Shown: positions 21,401-33,828, numbered from the stretch's first letter. The stretch is DNA of 64,000 nt from Nigrospora sphaerica (GCA_018287875.1 JAGVVL010000001.1:9114001-9178000), one strand, 5' to 3'. Numbers and translations are program-made. Notes: a model not told the origin generated them from the sequence alone.

Positions 21401-23764
21401 TGCGCAACGCCTTCGTCATTTCCAATTGGAATCCCCGCCGGAACCCCCCATGATTGAGTTTGTTACTTTTGCTATTTGGCCGACATAGGCCGTTAACGCG
21501 AGGCGTTGGGGCGGCACAGCTTGGTCTCTTTTACCACTTTGGGCAAAACCCGCCAGGCCCTCCCCCCCGGTTAGCGATGCGCATCCGGCTACTGCAAGTC
21601 CCCAGGCCGATCCTTACCCGTCTCAACCTCGCTCGGCCGTGTCTCTTGCTAGCACCCGGATGGGTGCAGACGGGTTGCCCCTACCCTAGTCGGGCTCGCC
21701 CGGTAGAGTAGTAGTCTTTCCCACTCTCGTTCGCCCTGTAGACAAGGTCGACGCACGTGCTGGGCGAGACAAGCAGAACCACGGAGCCGGGGCCACATGC
21801 AGCTCGGAAACGCCTAGGGAAACTCAATTCTATTAAACCCAAGGCACTGGGCGAGAGCCGGTCGCGCCCGCGGACGAGAGCTGCTCGTTGGGGGGGCGGG
21901 GGTCGGGTCCGATATCCTGAGGACCTACGAATACAATACCATAGCGAGCATGGGGGTAAACCAGGCAAGCATTGAAGCCAAGCCGGCCTCCGAAGGCCGG
22001 GTCGTTCGACTGCATGCTTCCCGTCGTGTCGTCCGTGGTGTTTTGGTCGTGGCTTTCGTCTCATGTCCAACATGTCAAAGCTGTCATTCGAATGCTATCT
22101 CCCCTCGGCCTCTCCCCCCTGGAACACGCGGACGGACACCCGACCGAACACCCGACCGACATTCACGCACGCAAAAGCACACGCGTGCACCCGTCCACAT
22201 TCACATATGCAACCATGCGTACTTGGACAAAAACAATCGGCGGGCCCAACCGGTACAGGTCCCAATAACGTCGTGTCCAACGTCTAAATGACGATGGACA
22301 CCGCCGGCACGACGTATGTGAGTCCCCCTGGGGGCCGTGGGCCCGAGGACCCGATCTGGTATTGTGTAACAGAAGGTTGTACTGCGTAAAAATGTACCTC
22401 ACCTGTTGGCCCTGCTAGTTGTGAAACTAGACTGTAGCATCAGCTAACCAGGTATCCAACGCCCTGGTCCGTGGTCCCGCCGTGGGAGTGGGGGTCATGC
22501 TGATCCAATGTAGAAACTGCAAGCGCGCCGTGCTGGCAGACCTGGAGCCTGCGTAAGGCCATCGTGGACCAGTAGCACAGCGCGTATGTACCTGGCGCCG
22601 CACAAGGACCCAAACATGAAGGCGGGAAGGGCAAACCAACCCAGCTTGCTCCTTCTAGAAGCCCAGAAGCAGGCCACCTAAACCATGCGGCTGGCCGTCT
22701 GTTCTTCGTGTCGGTCCCCGGCCGCTGAGCCACAGCCGCGCACCATCGCCCCGGCTACCGCCGTTGCTGCGCAAAGGCATTATGGGGGCCCGTCAGCACG
22801 ATGCACAGCTAGGAGAAACCTCAACTGCTACGCTGCACCATCCCATCTCATCGGGATGCGCGTCTGCGTACGTGTACAGGGCGCTCCCCAGTGCACCTGG
22901 TGCTTTCGTCCGACTCTTTCGTGTTACCGACTCTTCCGTGCTCGTCCAACGATGGGTTGTTTCATCGCCGCCACCGGCGAGTCACAGGGTGTCACCTGCT
23001 GCCAGTCATAGAGGATGCAACGCCAAGGGTCCAAAAGCGAGAGTAGCAGGCATCGCATCCCACGGGGCGACTGACAGCCAGCCGCTGCACAGATGCGATG
23101 AAATGGAAGCACAGCGCGCATATGAAGTCATAAAATCGATGTTATCCTAACGCCTTAAAATGACACGCAGGGGCGGCCGCGGTCGCTGGCGCCGATAAAC
23201 AATACCGGGAAGGGAACCCGCAAAGCACCGAGCCGGCCGTCCCATCCACCCCCCAGCCCATACCCATGCCTCGTTGAATATGTACACACGATGAAACCCA
23301 AAAGGCTGACATCCCACGAACCCAGATCCTGGAGACCCAACCGGCACATCGGGGCAGGAGGTTCCGGGGGTCCATCGGCAAAGCGCTGCAAAAGAATCAG
23401 GGTCGAAAAACCTTGACGCAACTTCAACCCCCCCCCCACACACCCACCCACCCACATGCACTTACACCACGCGCCCCCCCAGAGTCAGTCATCCGGCGGG
23501 AAAGCCGCCCGCCGTGGTATCGACCCAGTATGTAAGCTGGCCGACGAGGTCTCTCGCGCACATCCCGACCATTCGCGATCGCAGCCGGCCACGCCGGGGC
23601 GTGGTTTTTTGGAAAAATGAGAAGTCATGGAACGGAGGGGAGGGGTGCGGAGAGGGGGACCACGGCTGAGCCGGCCATCCCTCCCCCCGCGGCCAAGGAA
23701 CGTCACCAAAAGGCGCGGCCCGGGCCCTGACTCGGCCGGGCCACGGGCCTCCGCGCTCTCGGCC
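18493..23764. other. 5.3 kb gap without recognised genes
   Basis: This stretch separates the bZIP gene from the FSH hydrolase. All frames give ORFs under about 200 codons, with Pro/Arg/Gly-rich random composition and no domain motifs. It includes G-runs (20440-20450), a CTA/ACT-rich patch near 19705-19750, and one isolated GGCTGAC core at 23304. A small or RNA gene cannot be excluded. Confidence 0.45.
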
Positions 23765-24625
23765 TTAGATCTTAATGCCATTGGCCGCCAGCACGGCCAT
23801 GCCGGTGGTGACGTCGCTGCCCGTGACCATGGGAGGCATGGCGTCGAGGAGTGCGGAGCGGGCGGCGGAGCGGGTGGGGGCGGCGGCGTGGGCGGCGCGG
23901 CTGGCCTGGTCGACGGCAGCGACGAGGCCGACGAGCTTGAGGACGTCGGGGCGCAGGCGCGGCACGACGTGGCCGTCACGGTAGTCCATGGTGCGCGTCG
24001 TCTGCGGGTCGCACATGGTGGCAATGCGGCGGCCGTCCTTGTACCAGAGGTCCTTGGTGCCGACGGCGTGCACGGCGTGGCCAGGGTACTTGCCGGCGGC
24101 GGGGCTGCCGAGAAGACCGGCGAGCAGGCCGACGAGGGCGCCGATGCCGTCCATCTGGGCCGCGTTGCCCGTCGTGCCGGCGCCGATGGAGACGACGAAG
24201 CGCAGGCCCTCCCACGCCGTCTGGCCCGCTAGGCTGAGGCCCTGCATGGCGAGGGCTACGAGGGCGCCCTGGCTGAAGCCGAGCATGGCGACGACGTCAG
24301 CGGGTCGCACGCCCTGCTGCGCCAACTGTGCCTCGAGGTAGCGCGCCACGTCGAGCAGCTCGGCGAGCCGCTGCGCCTGCGACAGCGCCGCCGCCCCCGG
24401 CGCCAGCCACCGGTGGTAGCCCGGCATGTCGGCGAAGAGGGGCAGCACGCCCGGCCCCGGCGCGCTCGGCGCCGGTCCGTCAACGAAGACGAGGTCGTAC
24501 GTCTTGGACAGCTCCTTGGCCAGCGCGTGCGACTGGATCCCCATGATGGCCGCCGAGCTGCCCGACCCGTGCAGCATCACCATAACGGGCTTGCGCTCCC
24601 GCGCCTGCTTGACGTTCCGGAGCAT
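23765..24625 (-). CDS. FSH1-family serine hydrolase (alpha/beta fold, LovG-like)
   Basis: 286 residues in one exon from an ATG after GCGGCC. The opening MVMLHGSGSS is the first strand and oxyanion loop. GFSQGA holds the nucleophile S118, GTKDLWY the acid D192, and YRDGHVVP the histidine H219, all in FSH1 (DUF341) positions. In fungal polyketide clusters such hydrolases, for example LovG, act as stand-alone thioesterases that release or proofread acyl chains from the synthase. That role is a reasonable inference here, since the gene shares a motif-bearing divergent promoter with the SDR and lies in a cluster with a PKS-NRPS and trans-ER. The N-terminus is slightly longer than usual before the first strand, and an upstream coding exon cannot be excluded. 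Confidence 0.88.
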   Translation of the reverse strand: MLRNVKQARERKPVMVMLHGSGSSAAIMGIQSHALAKELSKTYDLVFVDGPAPSAPGPGVLPLFADMPGYHRWLAPGAAALSQAQRLAELLDVARYLEAQLAQQGVRPADVVAMLGFSQGALVALAMQGLSLAGQTAWEGLRFVVSIGAGTTGNAAQMDGIGALVGLLAGLLGSPAAGKYPGHAVHAVGTKDLWYKDGRRIATMCDPQTTRTMDYRDGHVVPRLRPDVLKLVGLVAAVDQASRAAHAAAPTRSAARSALLDAMPPMVTGSDVTTGMAVLAANGIKI

Positions 24626-25277
24626 GGCCGCGGTGGTGCGGACGGGCTGTGCCGACTTAATGTCGTGGAATGCTGCGTCGTGGGCCCCTGATTAAGCTTG
24701 CCAGGTCCTGTCTGAGTCGCGTTGCGAAGTCTAAGCCGTATCGGAGTTTTTTCTTCTCAGAGGAGGGAGGGAGCAGGTGACGCCAAGACTGGGAGGGCAA
24801 GAGTGATAGGAGAATAGGAACGCCAAGCTTGGAACGTAGGCGACGTATACTATATTACGGCAAACGATTCGACGGGCGGGCGCGTAAGCGGATGGAAATG
24901 CCGAGGAAAGTTACGATGGAAAGAATACGGCGGCGTGGGTAGGATGGTTTCACGTTGGAAGATGCTGTTGTCTGCTACGGCCTCGTCTTCTTTACCCTCT
25001 CTCCTTTCCTTGATATAGCCGCCGGTTAAGCGGGACTCTCAAGGGCGGCTCCGGTGGAACCTTTGTGATACAGGTGCTGCAGGGAGCCTCAGAACGCAAA
25101 GGGACACCGTGCCTCGTCAAGTCCATCATCTCGATCCATCACCCGTCGAAGTGTGGTTCGCCGCCCACAATGGCTTAGATCTTCTGTTGACGATTGTCTT
25201 GGTATAGGAGCCGAAGCGTGTCTGCGCCCGTTTTCGGTGTAAGTGGCCCACGATGCGCTGATTGGCCCCACCAAACT

Positions 25278-25306
25278 GGCTGACCTCCTCTGTCTCTATG
25301 TCAGCC
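25278..25306. promoter_or_regulatory. Inverted pair of GGCTGAC motifs in the FSH/SDR divergent promoter
   Basis: CTGGCTGACCT (core 25278-25284, +) faces ATGTCAGCCAG (core 25300-25306, -), with 15 bp between cores. The pair lies in the 1052-bp gap between the starts at 24625 and 25678, about 370-400 bp before the SDR and 650-680 bp before the hydrolase. Nothing else was recognised in the gap. Inferred operator. Confidence 0.6.
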
Positions 25307-25677
25307 AGTTGGCACCCAGTATTTCTGACTCGCGTCTGGTGGAGGTTCTGTCTTGGCTCTATCACTGCCATCGGCCTGATCAAGCACCTCATCGCGGCAG
25401 GAGCATTTAGCACACAGCTTCTGCGGCTTCAAGAGAGCCTACAGGCCTTGGAGGGATACTACAGTGACGCGCATCACCTCCCACACCCACCCCACCCCCC
25501 GGTTCCCACGACAGCCTTGCCACTAGCCACGCCCCCTGCCGTCTTTCTTACAAGCCTCCCCACCGACTGACTCCTTCAACCTTCCGGTTATCCTCTAGCC
25601 CCGAGCAGCTGGTATTCATCAGGGGACGTGACCAGCAGAGTTGTTTAATAACATCGTATTATCCACCGATACCCAGC

Positions 25678-27094
25678 ATGATGGGGCTCCAGACGCCGCC
25701 TCCGCGCAAGACGGTTCTTATCACCGGGTGAGAATCCTCCTAGGCAGTCCCTTCCCCCGCCTTGTTTACCCGGCCCCTGGATGGGCAAGCCAAGGGTCTC
25801 GGTGCCAAGGCGGGACTATTACTGTTGCTCATATTGCTTCCTATTCCAGCTGTACGCCCGGTGGGATAGGCTTCGCCGTGGCCAAGGAGTTTCAAGCCCG
25901 AGGTAGGCAAAACCCCCTCGCGTTCTCCTGCCCTCGTCCGACGTACCAGACCCGCGTCAGGCCGGGTGGTTTCCTGTCCGAACCCAGTTTGGCTGAACCC
26001 CCCGGTCCAGCCCACCCGAGTTGCTACGAGGAAATCCCCCCCTTCCCTCCCCCAGAAACTTGGAGTGTCGGCTGCGATGCAACCTCTTCTGACCCCGCCT
26101 GTGCCACAGGGTACCATGTCTTCGCCACCGCGCGGAATCCCGAGACCCTCGCCGAGCTCGCCCGCGAGGGTCTGACGGCGGTCCCGCTCGATGTAACGAG
26201 CGCCGCCAGCATTGCTGACTGCCGGAAGCGCGTGGACGCCCTGCTGGATCTGCCGCGCTTGGACATCCTTATCAACAATGCGTAGGTTTTCCCCGTCCTT
26301 GCCCCTCTCCCCCCCTCTCCCAGTTCGCCCTCGCCTCGTCCCACTCACTGGGTGGAGAGGCGAGGGCCGGAGCAGAACCGAGCCCAGGAAACGGTGGGGG
26401 GATTCTCGACTGACCGTCGTCGCCGAAACCAAACAGCGGGCGCGGTCTCGTGGTGCCGGCGACCGACCTCGACGTGGCGGACGCGCGGGCCGTCTACGAG
26501 ACCAACGTGTTCGGGGCCATGGCCATGGTGGCGGCGTTTGCGGACCTCGTGGTGGCGGCGCGCGGGCTCGTCGTCAACGTGGCGTCGGCGTCGGCGGTGG
26601 TGCCCTACGTGTTCGGGTCCGTGTACGCGTCGAGCAAGGCCGCCCTCGCCGCCTACAGCCGCACCCTGCGCGCCGAGCTGCGGCCCCTCGGCGTCGGCGT
26701 CGTCGTCGTCATGGCCGGCGCCGTCCGCAGCAACATGGGCAGCGCCGCCGCTCGCCGCGGCGACGCCCCCCTGCCCCCGACCAGCCTCTACGCCCGCGTC
26801 CGCCACCTCTACGAGGCCCGCCGCGGCTTCTCCCAAAAGCCCACCGCCGGCCCCCTGCCCACCGACGCCTTCGCCCGCCGCCTCGTCGACAGCCTCGAGC
26901 GCCCCGAGCTTCCCGCCTTCTGGCGCGACTGGTTCGGCCGCCCCGACTGGTTCTGGTGCGGCGGCATGGCCAGTCTCCTCTACTGGGGCTCGACCCTCGG
27001 CGAGTGGGTCTTGGATCTCGGCGCCTGGCGCATGTTTGGCTTGCGTGAACTGCAGCTCATTGTTGAGAAGGAGAGGCACGCTAAGGAGGAATGA
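25678..27094 (+). CDS. Short-chain dehydrogenase/reductase (AYR1-like classical SDR)
   Basis: Four exons: 25678-25727, 25850-25902, 26110-26281, 26437-27094, with phases that agree; 310 residues. The first splice creates the cofactor motif TGCTPGGIG. Exon 3 gives FATARNPETL (NADPH-type Arg), then LDVTS and the NNAG motif split by the third intron. Exon 4 holds the catalytic tyrosine and lysine in YASSK (Y155, K159), preceded by VNVASASA. A C-terminal extension contains a Trp-rich, hydrophobic stretch (FWRDWFGRPDWFWCGG, then LLYWGS), as in AYR1-type reductases that associate with membranes or lipid droplets. It should reduce a ketone or oxidise an alcohol, probably on the cluster product. Paired divergently with the FSH hydrolase through a motif-bearing promoter. 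Confidence 0.88.
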
Positions 27095-29362
27095 GAAACG
27101 GCCTGTCGGTTCTTGGGCCCGGTTGGTAATGTGGTGCAGAATATGGCGCTTTGATTGTTTCTGGTACCCCTTTTGTTTTTAAATTTCATCTCAGCGAGAA
27201 ATACTCATTGTAAACCAAACCTTCACTACGTGACTCTTAGACTTATTCTTGCCTCTGTGCAATGGTCAAGCCATAAAAAGAATCTCATTGAGCTGTTATG
27301 GCTGGTTCAAGCTTGTTACTGCCGTAAACAACATCGTGAGGTGTTGGGCTAGGTTGTAATAGTCATCCGGTGGCAGGTGATATATCGATGGTGACAGTTT
27401 ACTGATTCGGTTTGTAAAAGTTTGGCCATCAAAGTCTGGCGTTCAGGATCGCTGGTCGGGAAGCACTAACATTGGTAGGAAGTGAAATACCTATAGATAA
27501 TTTGAATCATGGAGTATGCTGTTTTAAAATGCAGCAATCATGCATCTATGGACTGCGTGTACAGTACTTCAAATACATGTTACAGTACTATGGCATGGGT
27601 GCCGAGAATTAAAAGCTACATAAAGTTAAGTGTGTCCGGAGATACTATAGTTAGATATGATAATAGTCTTATTGAGGTGATCCTTCTCGGAGATATGTTG
27701 GTAAATCGTCATCGGGCCGGGACTCTGCGCCTAAAACAGATTTAACTTGTTGTTTTTCACCGAGTTACGAGCACTTTTAGCCTCCAGGATCTAAAGAATA
27801 TAAGGGTTTCAAAGAGCATTCAAGCATGGGCGACATTGTACTTGAATATCAGACCAAATTTGTTGAAAGGATGCTACCTCTACTTGCAATCCGCAACTTG
27901 CAACCCAAGCCGGGACATTGTTCTTTTAACCACCGAATAGCTTCCAACCATGATTTCATCGCAGCTTTCGATGCCCTATACACCTGGGCTGAACTACTTC
28001 ACGAGTCCGCCTCACGCCTTTTTCGATATAGAATACTCCATTGCCGGCCCGTAGAACTTGCGCGCACCAGAACATCTGGCTTCAGCACCTTACCTGACAA
28101 TCCCGCTATGCATGAAAGGACGTGTAAAAAAATTTCTCTTTTGATATCTCCCGTGACGAAAGCGAACGTGCCCCCATCTTGATTGGTAATCAGCCTAAGG
28201 CTTGATTGGTTTTTTTTCGTCAGGTCGAAGCCGATGACGCCACAGGTATTTAGAGACATCATACCCTCAAAGATCCCACTGGTTCAGGGAATACAAGTAC
28301 CACAGGACGAGGCACTCTTAAAAGCCAACATCCACTTTTCCAGTCAGAACAGCATCTTGTGGCGACAGCAGGAAGGAGTAAAAAGACGTATCCCAGCGAC
28401 AGATTAGGCCGCACAATATTTCTCGCCTCATCACATAGGCATGCTGGACGCGCATGGAGGAATGTACGAGATCGGCACGAAAAGCAATGACAGCAAGTTG
28501 CTTGCGCTTACTACAGGCTACTCCGATCTAGATGCCATCAGCACGAGAGCCAGGAGTGTGCCATGCCGTGCAGTACCGTACGATCTGGAGTTGTGGGGGG
28601 CTCGCGACTGACAACAAAAATAAGCTTCCGGATGTACCACCCCCCTGCAACCTAACAGCAGCTAGCTCCACACTAGCGCCATCAACTGATACTCAGTAGT
28701 AATTGAATCCTCCTATTGGCCGAATTTTGTGGATTATCGGACTGCTGTTGGGACGATACATTGGCCTTGCACGTTTTCATTGTCAGTCGCGAGTGGAGAT
28801 AGAAGCGAAGCAAAAGTGGGGGCAGAAGTGAGATATGTACTGTGCCGGGCGACCTATCGGCTGAAGCCACTCTGAATTTGGGCGTAAATTGCCAGTCTTC
28901 CGCCATGTAGCTGTCCAATCAGAAGACGTCCTGTAAGCGCTCGCAAGGCTTGGGGGTTGTAAATGGCGGAAACTAGCGGACCCTTAATCCACATTTCATA
29001 TTTGGCGCCGATCAGCTGGGATATCTGAGTGGTTCGACAAAAGGAGGATTCCATATTCGATACACTAGGCGCGCGTGAAGGCGGCAGAGGCTTGGCATCC
29101 TCTCACGCCCAATCGACACGAACTCGGCCCCCATACCTGTAGGCTACATATATGCGAACCCGGATTTAGCACGTTACAGACTTGAACGTGCTACACGTGG
29201 CGTACATCGCCAAGTACGCCACTAGTGGCTGGATGCAGCCTGCTTCTGACGGTGCTCAGAAGGGGAGGAGAATCGTGATATAACCCCCTACGAGAGCCCT
29301 GCTCAGCGAGGCCTCGCTTGCCATTAAGAAGCAGCTTTCCGAACCTCCATGTCCTCGCGCCA
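27095..29362. other. 2.3 kb AT-richer gap
   Basis: Composition shifts to markedly lower GC right after the SDR stop. No frame carries recognisable domains, and no repeat ends or transposon motifs were found. One weak relative of the cluster motif (ATCAGCC) lies near 28187. It also holds the promoter of the DUF3176 gene. Confidence 0.5.
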
Positions 29363-31187
29363 ATGCCTCACGAGTTACCGCTAAAGAACCGCCTGTCCGC
29401 CTCGTACTGGCAGCTGGACGATGCGGCAGCAGGACTTCCATCGCAGCGGCCGTCGCCACGCCGCAACCTGTGTCAGGGTTGGCTCTGGGAAGTGTTGGCG
29501 GCTGTCGTCAGCGTGGCGGGCATGGGCGCAGTCGTCGTTATCCTCTGGCGAATGCAGGAGCAACCACTAAGCCACTGGACGTTTCCGATCACCATCAACT
29601 CGACCGTCGCCGCCTTTATTACCGCTGTCAAGTCCTTGGCCCTCCTCGTCGTGGCCTCTTGCCTGGGCCAGACAAAATGGAGGCATTTCGGAGACCGCCC
29701 CTCCGAGCTGCGTGACTTTGAAGTCTTTGACGACGCGAGCCGCGGCCCCTGGGGAGCCATCCGCCTGCTGTGGTGCTTGCGCACCCGCTGGGGCCTCGGC
29801 GTTCTGGGTGCCCTCGTCACCATCGGTGCTGTTAGCGTCGATGCCCTCTCCCAGCAGGTGATCCATCTGGACACGCGGACGGAATTTGTCGACAGCGACC
29901 AGGCCAACTTTTGGCTCACGCATTCATACCGGGGCGGCGCCCGAGGGCGGCCCGGCATCATCTCGCTGTCTAACCCACAACGTTCGTCACCGCCACAGCC
30001 CTGCATTTCCTCGTCGCAAGGCGCGAACTGACTTGCGTATCGCAGCCTCGTCGTTTGATTACAGAATGCAAGGGGCCATCTACCGAGGCATGCACGGCAT
30101 CCCATCCACCACGGCCTTCAACTGCCCTGCGAAGTGTGAATGGAACGCCTCCTACATAACGCTGGGAATCAGGAGTCGCTGCAATGATGTCACGGCTAGC
30201 GCGTTTGCCGGGTCCCAGCTTTCAACCAATATCACCAACACGGACGAGCCCGTGTCGGGCATTGTCCGGCTACCAACACCTGGTGGCCTTGTCGTGAAGT
30301 ACGACGTCTCCTACACCAGCTACCACACCGCCGTGGACGTGGTGGCAGAGCAGATATTTCCAGAATTTACCAGTGGAAAAGACCTGCAACTGACGCCCAA
30401 GGGTGGTTTTGACCCTGATTTTGCCATCATAGGGGTGATGCGGCTCAAAGACAAAGAAAACGAAATCAAAGCTTTCGAATTGAGCGCCGAGCACGCCGAG
30501 GTATTCGAATGCAGGCTCGGCTTCGCCGCTTACGAGTACAGCGGCATACAGGCGGACGGCAACAATCTGACGATCGGCCGGACCACCGTACACGACTTGG
30601 CTCGCGGATCCTACGCGAAAGAGGGCAACCAGAGCGACAGGGGCGATACCATCACCTTCAGCACGCCCGGGCTGCCGAGCTTCAAGGTGGCGGCGCATGA
30701 CTTTGCGGCGCTCGGGCAGTTCCTCAACAGCAGCGCCTTCAGCGGCAGCACGTTCGACGGCGAGTCGGGGCCGGCGGGCAACCAGTTCGGCGTGCCGACG
30801 CAGGGGATGGGGCTGACGCTGCTCGATGCGGGCGTGGCGGCGCCGCTGGCGGCGGCAGCCCAAAGCATGACACACCAGCTGCACGCAGCGGGCGGGCAGC
30901 GAAGGGCGGTGGGCGGCCGCGTCGCAGTCGCCGTGCCCTTCGTGCGCGTGCGCTGGTGGCCCTGGCTCGCGGCGCCCCTCGCCATCGACGCCGCTGCCGT
31001 CGTGCTCCTCATCGCCACCATCTACGCTGCCCGCCGCGAGACCCTCTGGAAGTCTTCTGCCGTCGCCGCCCTCTACCACGCCGTCACCCCCGCCGGTGCC
31101 CCCGACGCCGTCCTGCGCCCAGCCATCCGCCACCTCGAGGACCTCGACCGCTTGGGCAAAGAGGTGAGGATTGTGTACGATAGGTGA
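29363..31187 (+). CDS. DUF3176-family fungal membrane protein
   Basis: Two exons (29363-29981 and 30046-31187; intron 64 nt with donor GTTCGT and acceptor ATCGCAG) give 586 residues. The N-terminal part has three hydrophobic segments: WLWEVLAAVVSVAGMGAVVV, then AAFITAVKSLALLVVA, then GVLGALVTIGAVSV. Between them is the family signature FDDASRGPWGAIRLLW, followed by DALSQQVI. After the splice (SSFDYRMQGAIYRG) comes a Cys-containing extracellular region (FNCPAKCEWN...RSRCNDV). One C-terminal membrane segment (WLAAPLAIDAAAVVLLIATIYA) follows, then a cytosolic tail. Function of the family is unknown. It sits between the SDR and P450 genes but has no GGCTGAC motif upstream, so it may be a bystander. 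The donor is not the commonest type, but phase and family alignment support it. Confidence 0.82.
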
Positions 31188-31629
31188 GGGCCCAGTGCTT
31201 GTCTTGCGGGACAGACATGGGACAGCGCACGGTTCTCATGGCGACTTTTTAACGGTTGTATGATAGACACGCCTTCAAATGATTGCTACGTTTTATGATG
31301 ATTATTTAACCACGATTAAATATCATTCCTCCAGCTTATCATATCAGTGACATAAGAACACAATAGCCTAAAATCACGCGAGAGGGAGAGTTTTGTGTCT
31401 ACGAGTTCTTTCCATGGAAAGATTACCACCGCGGTAGCTCAGATACTACGTCTTTCAACGGTTATTATTGCTTCGGATTACATAATCAATCAACCTCTCG
31501 CTAAGCAATGGTTTTGTACGGAGCCTCACGAGGTTCAAGGGTACAGAAGAAATCAAAGCTGCCTTTGCGGGGATGGGGGTTTTTGGCAGGGAGTAGCTGT
31601 CCACGAGTATTAGCGAGATTGAGACAGCA
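31188..31629. other. Convergent intergenic region
   Basis: Short gap between the DUF3176 and P450 3' ends. A last exon of the P450 gene could extend into it (acceptor-like site near 31601), but nothing is conclusive. Confidence 0.4.
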
Positions 31630-33292
31630 CTACGAGGAAGGAAGGAGTGGAAATTGGAAAAAGCGGAACAGGGGACCGACCTTGTAGCGCAGGACGAGGG
31701 TGGCTAGCATCTTGTAAATCTCCATGAGGGCGATGGGGCGGCCGATGCAGGCGCGGGTGCCGGAGCTGAAGCTCATGTCGCCGCGGTCCATGGCGGCGCG
31801 GCGGTCGCGGAAGGCGGCGTCGGGCTCGCCGGGGCGGGGCAGCCAGCGCTCGGGCGCGAAGGCGTAGGGGCGGGGGCCGAAAGTGCGCTCCTGGACCGAG
31901 GCGACGCTGGGCTTGACGCCGACGACAGTGCCGGGCGGTAGGCGCGTGCCGTCGGGCAGCATGAGGCCGGCCGGCCCGACCTCGCGCGCCAGCGGGTTGA
32001 CGCCAGACGAGTCGCGCAGCCGCACGCCTTCGCGCACGAGGCCCTCGAGGAAGGGCAGCGCCTGCGTCTCGCGCCACGACGCCGGCGCCGGCGTGCCGCC
32101 GCTCCCCTGGCCGACCCCCGCCGCCACCAGCTCGGCGTAGAGCCGCTCCTGTGCCGCGGGCGTCGCCACGAGGTGCTTCAGCACGTTGACCATGGACGTC
32201 GTCGACGTGCCGATGCCGGCGATGACGTTGACCATGCAGTGCATCACCATCTGGTCCTCGGACAGCTGGTCGGCGTGTCGGTCGCGCGCGGCCGCCACAA
32301 AGTGCGCCAGGATGTCGCCCTTGGCGCTTTCCTTGCTGCCGTCGCGAGCCGCCTCACGCAGCCGCGCGCGCACTCGCGACGCCGACAGCTGGTGGAAGAT
32401 GGTCGCCTTCTGCGCCCTGAACGTGCGCACGAAGAAGCTCGCGACATCGTGCAGGATGGGCATGGGCATTGTGAAGGCCACGTACTTGTGTAGCAGCTTG
32501 GCTGCCGATGCATCTCGTGTCAGCGCCCGAGTCTTCTTACGCTTCGAGGTGGGGTTTACTCACTCTGCCAGCTCAGCCCCAGCGCGTCCTTCTTGCTCTC
32601 CAGATAGCCCAGGGGTTCTCCGTAGGTCACGTTTCCCTGCACGTCGTACACATCTAGGGGGGGCGGTACTGGTCAGCTCGCGCAACGACGGGGGACAAGG
32701 GGATCCCCAACGCACAGTAATGGGTCCAGTGACCGATATTGACATCGGCGCCGGCGCCAGCGCCCTCGCTCGCGAGGACGCGGAAGAAGGTCTCGAGCAC
32801 GGCGTCGATACGCGGCTCGAAGTGGATGAGGGTGGTGGTAGCGTAGGCGTTGGCGACGGCGCGGCGCATGGGGGCGTGGGTCCTGGCGTCGCGGACGGAG
32901 AAGAGGTTCTCGGCGTGGCCCTTGCCCATGGGCTGGGCGGCGCGGATGAGGTCGGCCTTGTCGAGGGCGGCGCGCATGCCGTAGATGGCGGGGATAGCGG
33001 CCGGGTCGCACACGCTCACGCGCCGCGGTGCCACCCGCACCACGTCACCGTACCGCTCATGCAAAGCCCGCAGGTAGCACACGTTGGTCCCGAACGTGCG
33101 CTGCGCCGACCACCACGCGTGCAGGTTTGTGTACCGTGCCAGCCACGGCCCCGGCACGTGCGAGAGCCCCGATGTGTGGCTGTACCACACGAGGTACGCG
33201 AGCGTGATCACAAGACCGACCGCCGTGACGCCCATCACCTGCGCCGGCGTCACGGCCCGGCGCACCTCTCCGAAAAGTGCAAGGACAGACAT
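31630..33292 (-). CDS. Cytochrome P450 monooxygenase 1
   Basis: Exons on the minus strand: 33292-32716, 32653-32564, 32501-31630 give 512 residues; an acceptor 12 nt earlier (32513) is also in frame. The N-terminal anchor VMGVTAVGLVITLAYLVWY targets the ER, followed by HVPGPWLARYT. The ExxR motif is EGVR, the PERF-type motif is APERWL, and the haem loop FSSGTRACIG has Cys474. The I-helix reads AGIGTST, where most P450s have an acid before Thr; here it is Gly. The C-terminus is short (after LVLRYK), so a different last exon is possible. This is an isotrichodermin/trichodiene-oxygenase-like fungal P450 by pattern. Two motif copies lie about 510-540 bp upstream. Likely oxidises the cluster product. 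Confidence 0.85.
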
Positions 33293-33801
33293 GAGCGGCC
33301 TTTGTGAACCCTTGGCCCCGGCCCCGGCGGGCAGCGTGACGTGGAAACCGAGGTTCGAGTAGAACCGAGGGCGGACGGTACCAACAGATGGGCCCTAAAC
33401 TAAGCGGACGGAAAATTGCACGCAAGTACGACTTGGGTAGAAGTGTCAGACATTAGTGAATCACAGGTTGAAAGAAGAGGTGAGGGAGAGAGGGCTGTGG
33501 GTTGACATACACAAACAGACTATCGACCCACCCAGCTTTCCAGACCCCAGCATTGGGCAAGAGTGCGATGGAAGGAACATAGCACTGCGGAACCTTGGGT
33601 AGCCTGCAATTCCAAGCCAGCGTCATCCCACATGACAACGCCCGTGTTCACGCTCAATCTATGGGAAGCATAGGCTGCGGCTACTCCTGTGGACCATGGT
33701 CGTCGAGCTCACAGCTGAATTCCTATTCGGGCATTGCCTTGCATCGTCCTACAGGGAGAACCCACCCTTTCGTCAAGCGCGTGCCTGCCGAGAACCGTAA
33801 T

Positions 33802-33828
33802 GTCAGCCATGGTCGTAGCACGTCAGCC
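33802..33828. promoter_or_regulatory. Two GGCTGAC motifs upstream of P450-1
   Basis: ATGTCAGCCAT (core 33802-33808) and CGTCAGCCAT (core 33822-33828) are direct repeats spaced 20 bp apart, 510-536 bp before the P450 start. The rest of 33293-34263 shows no gene. Confidence 0.6.

Noticed and set aside
26212..27048. Second-frame ORF through SDR exon 4
   Set aside because: Arg/Gly/His-rich shadow; the other frame holds YASSK and NNAG.
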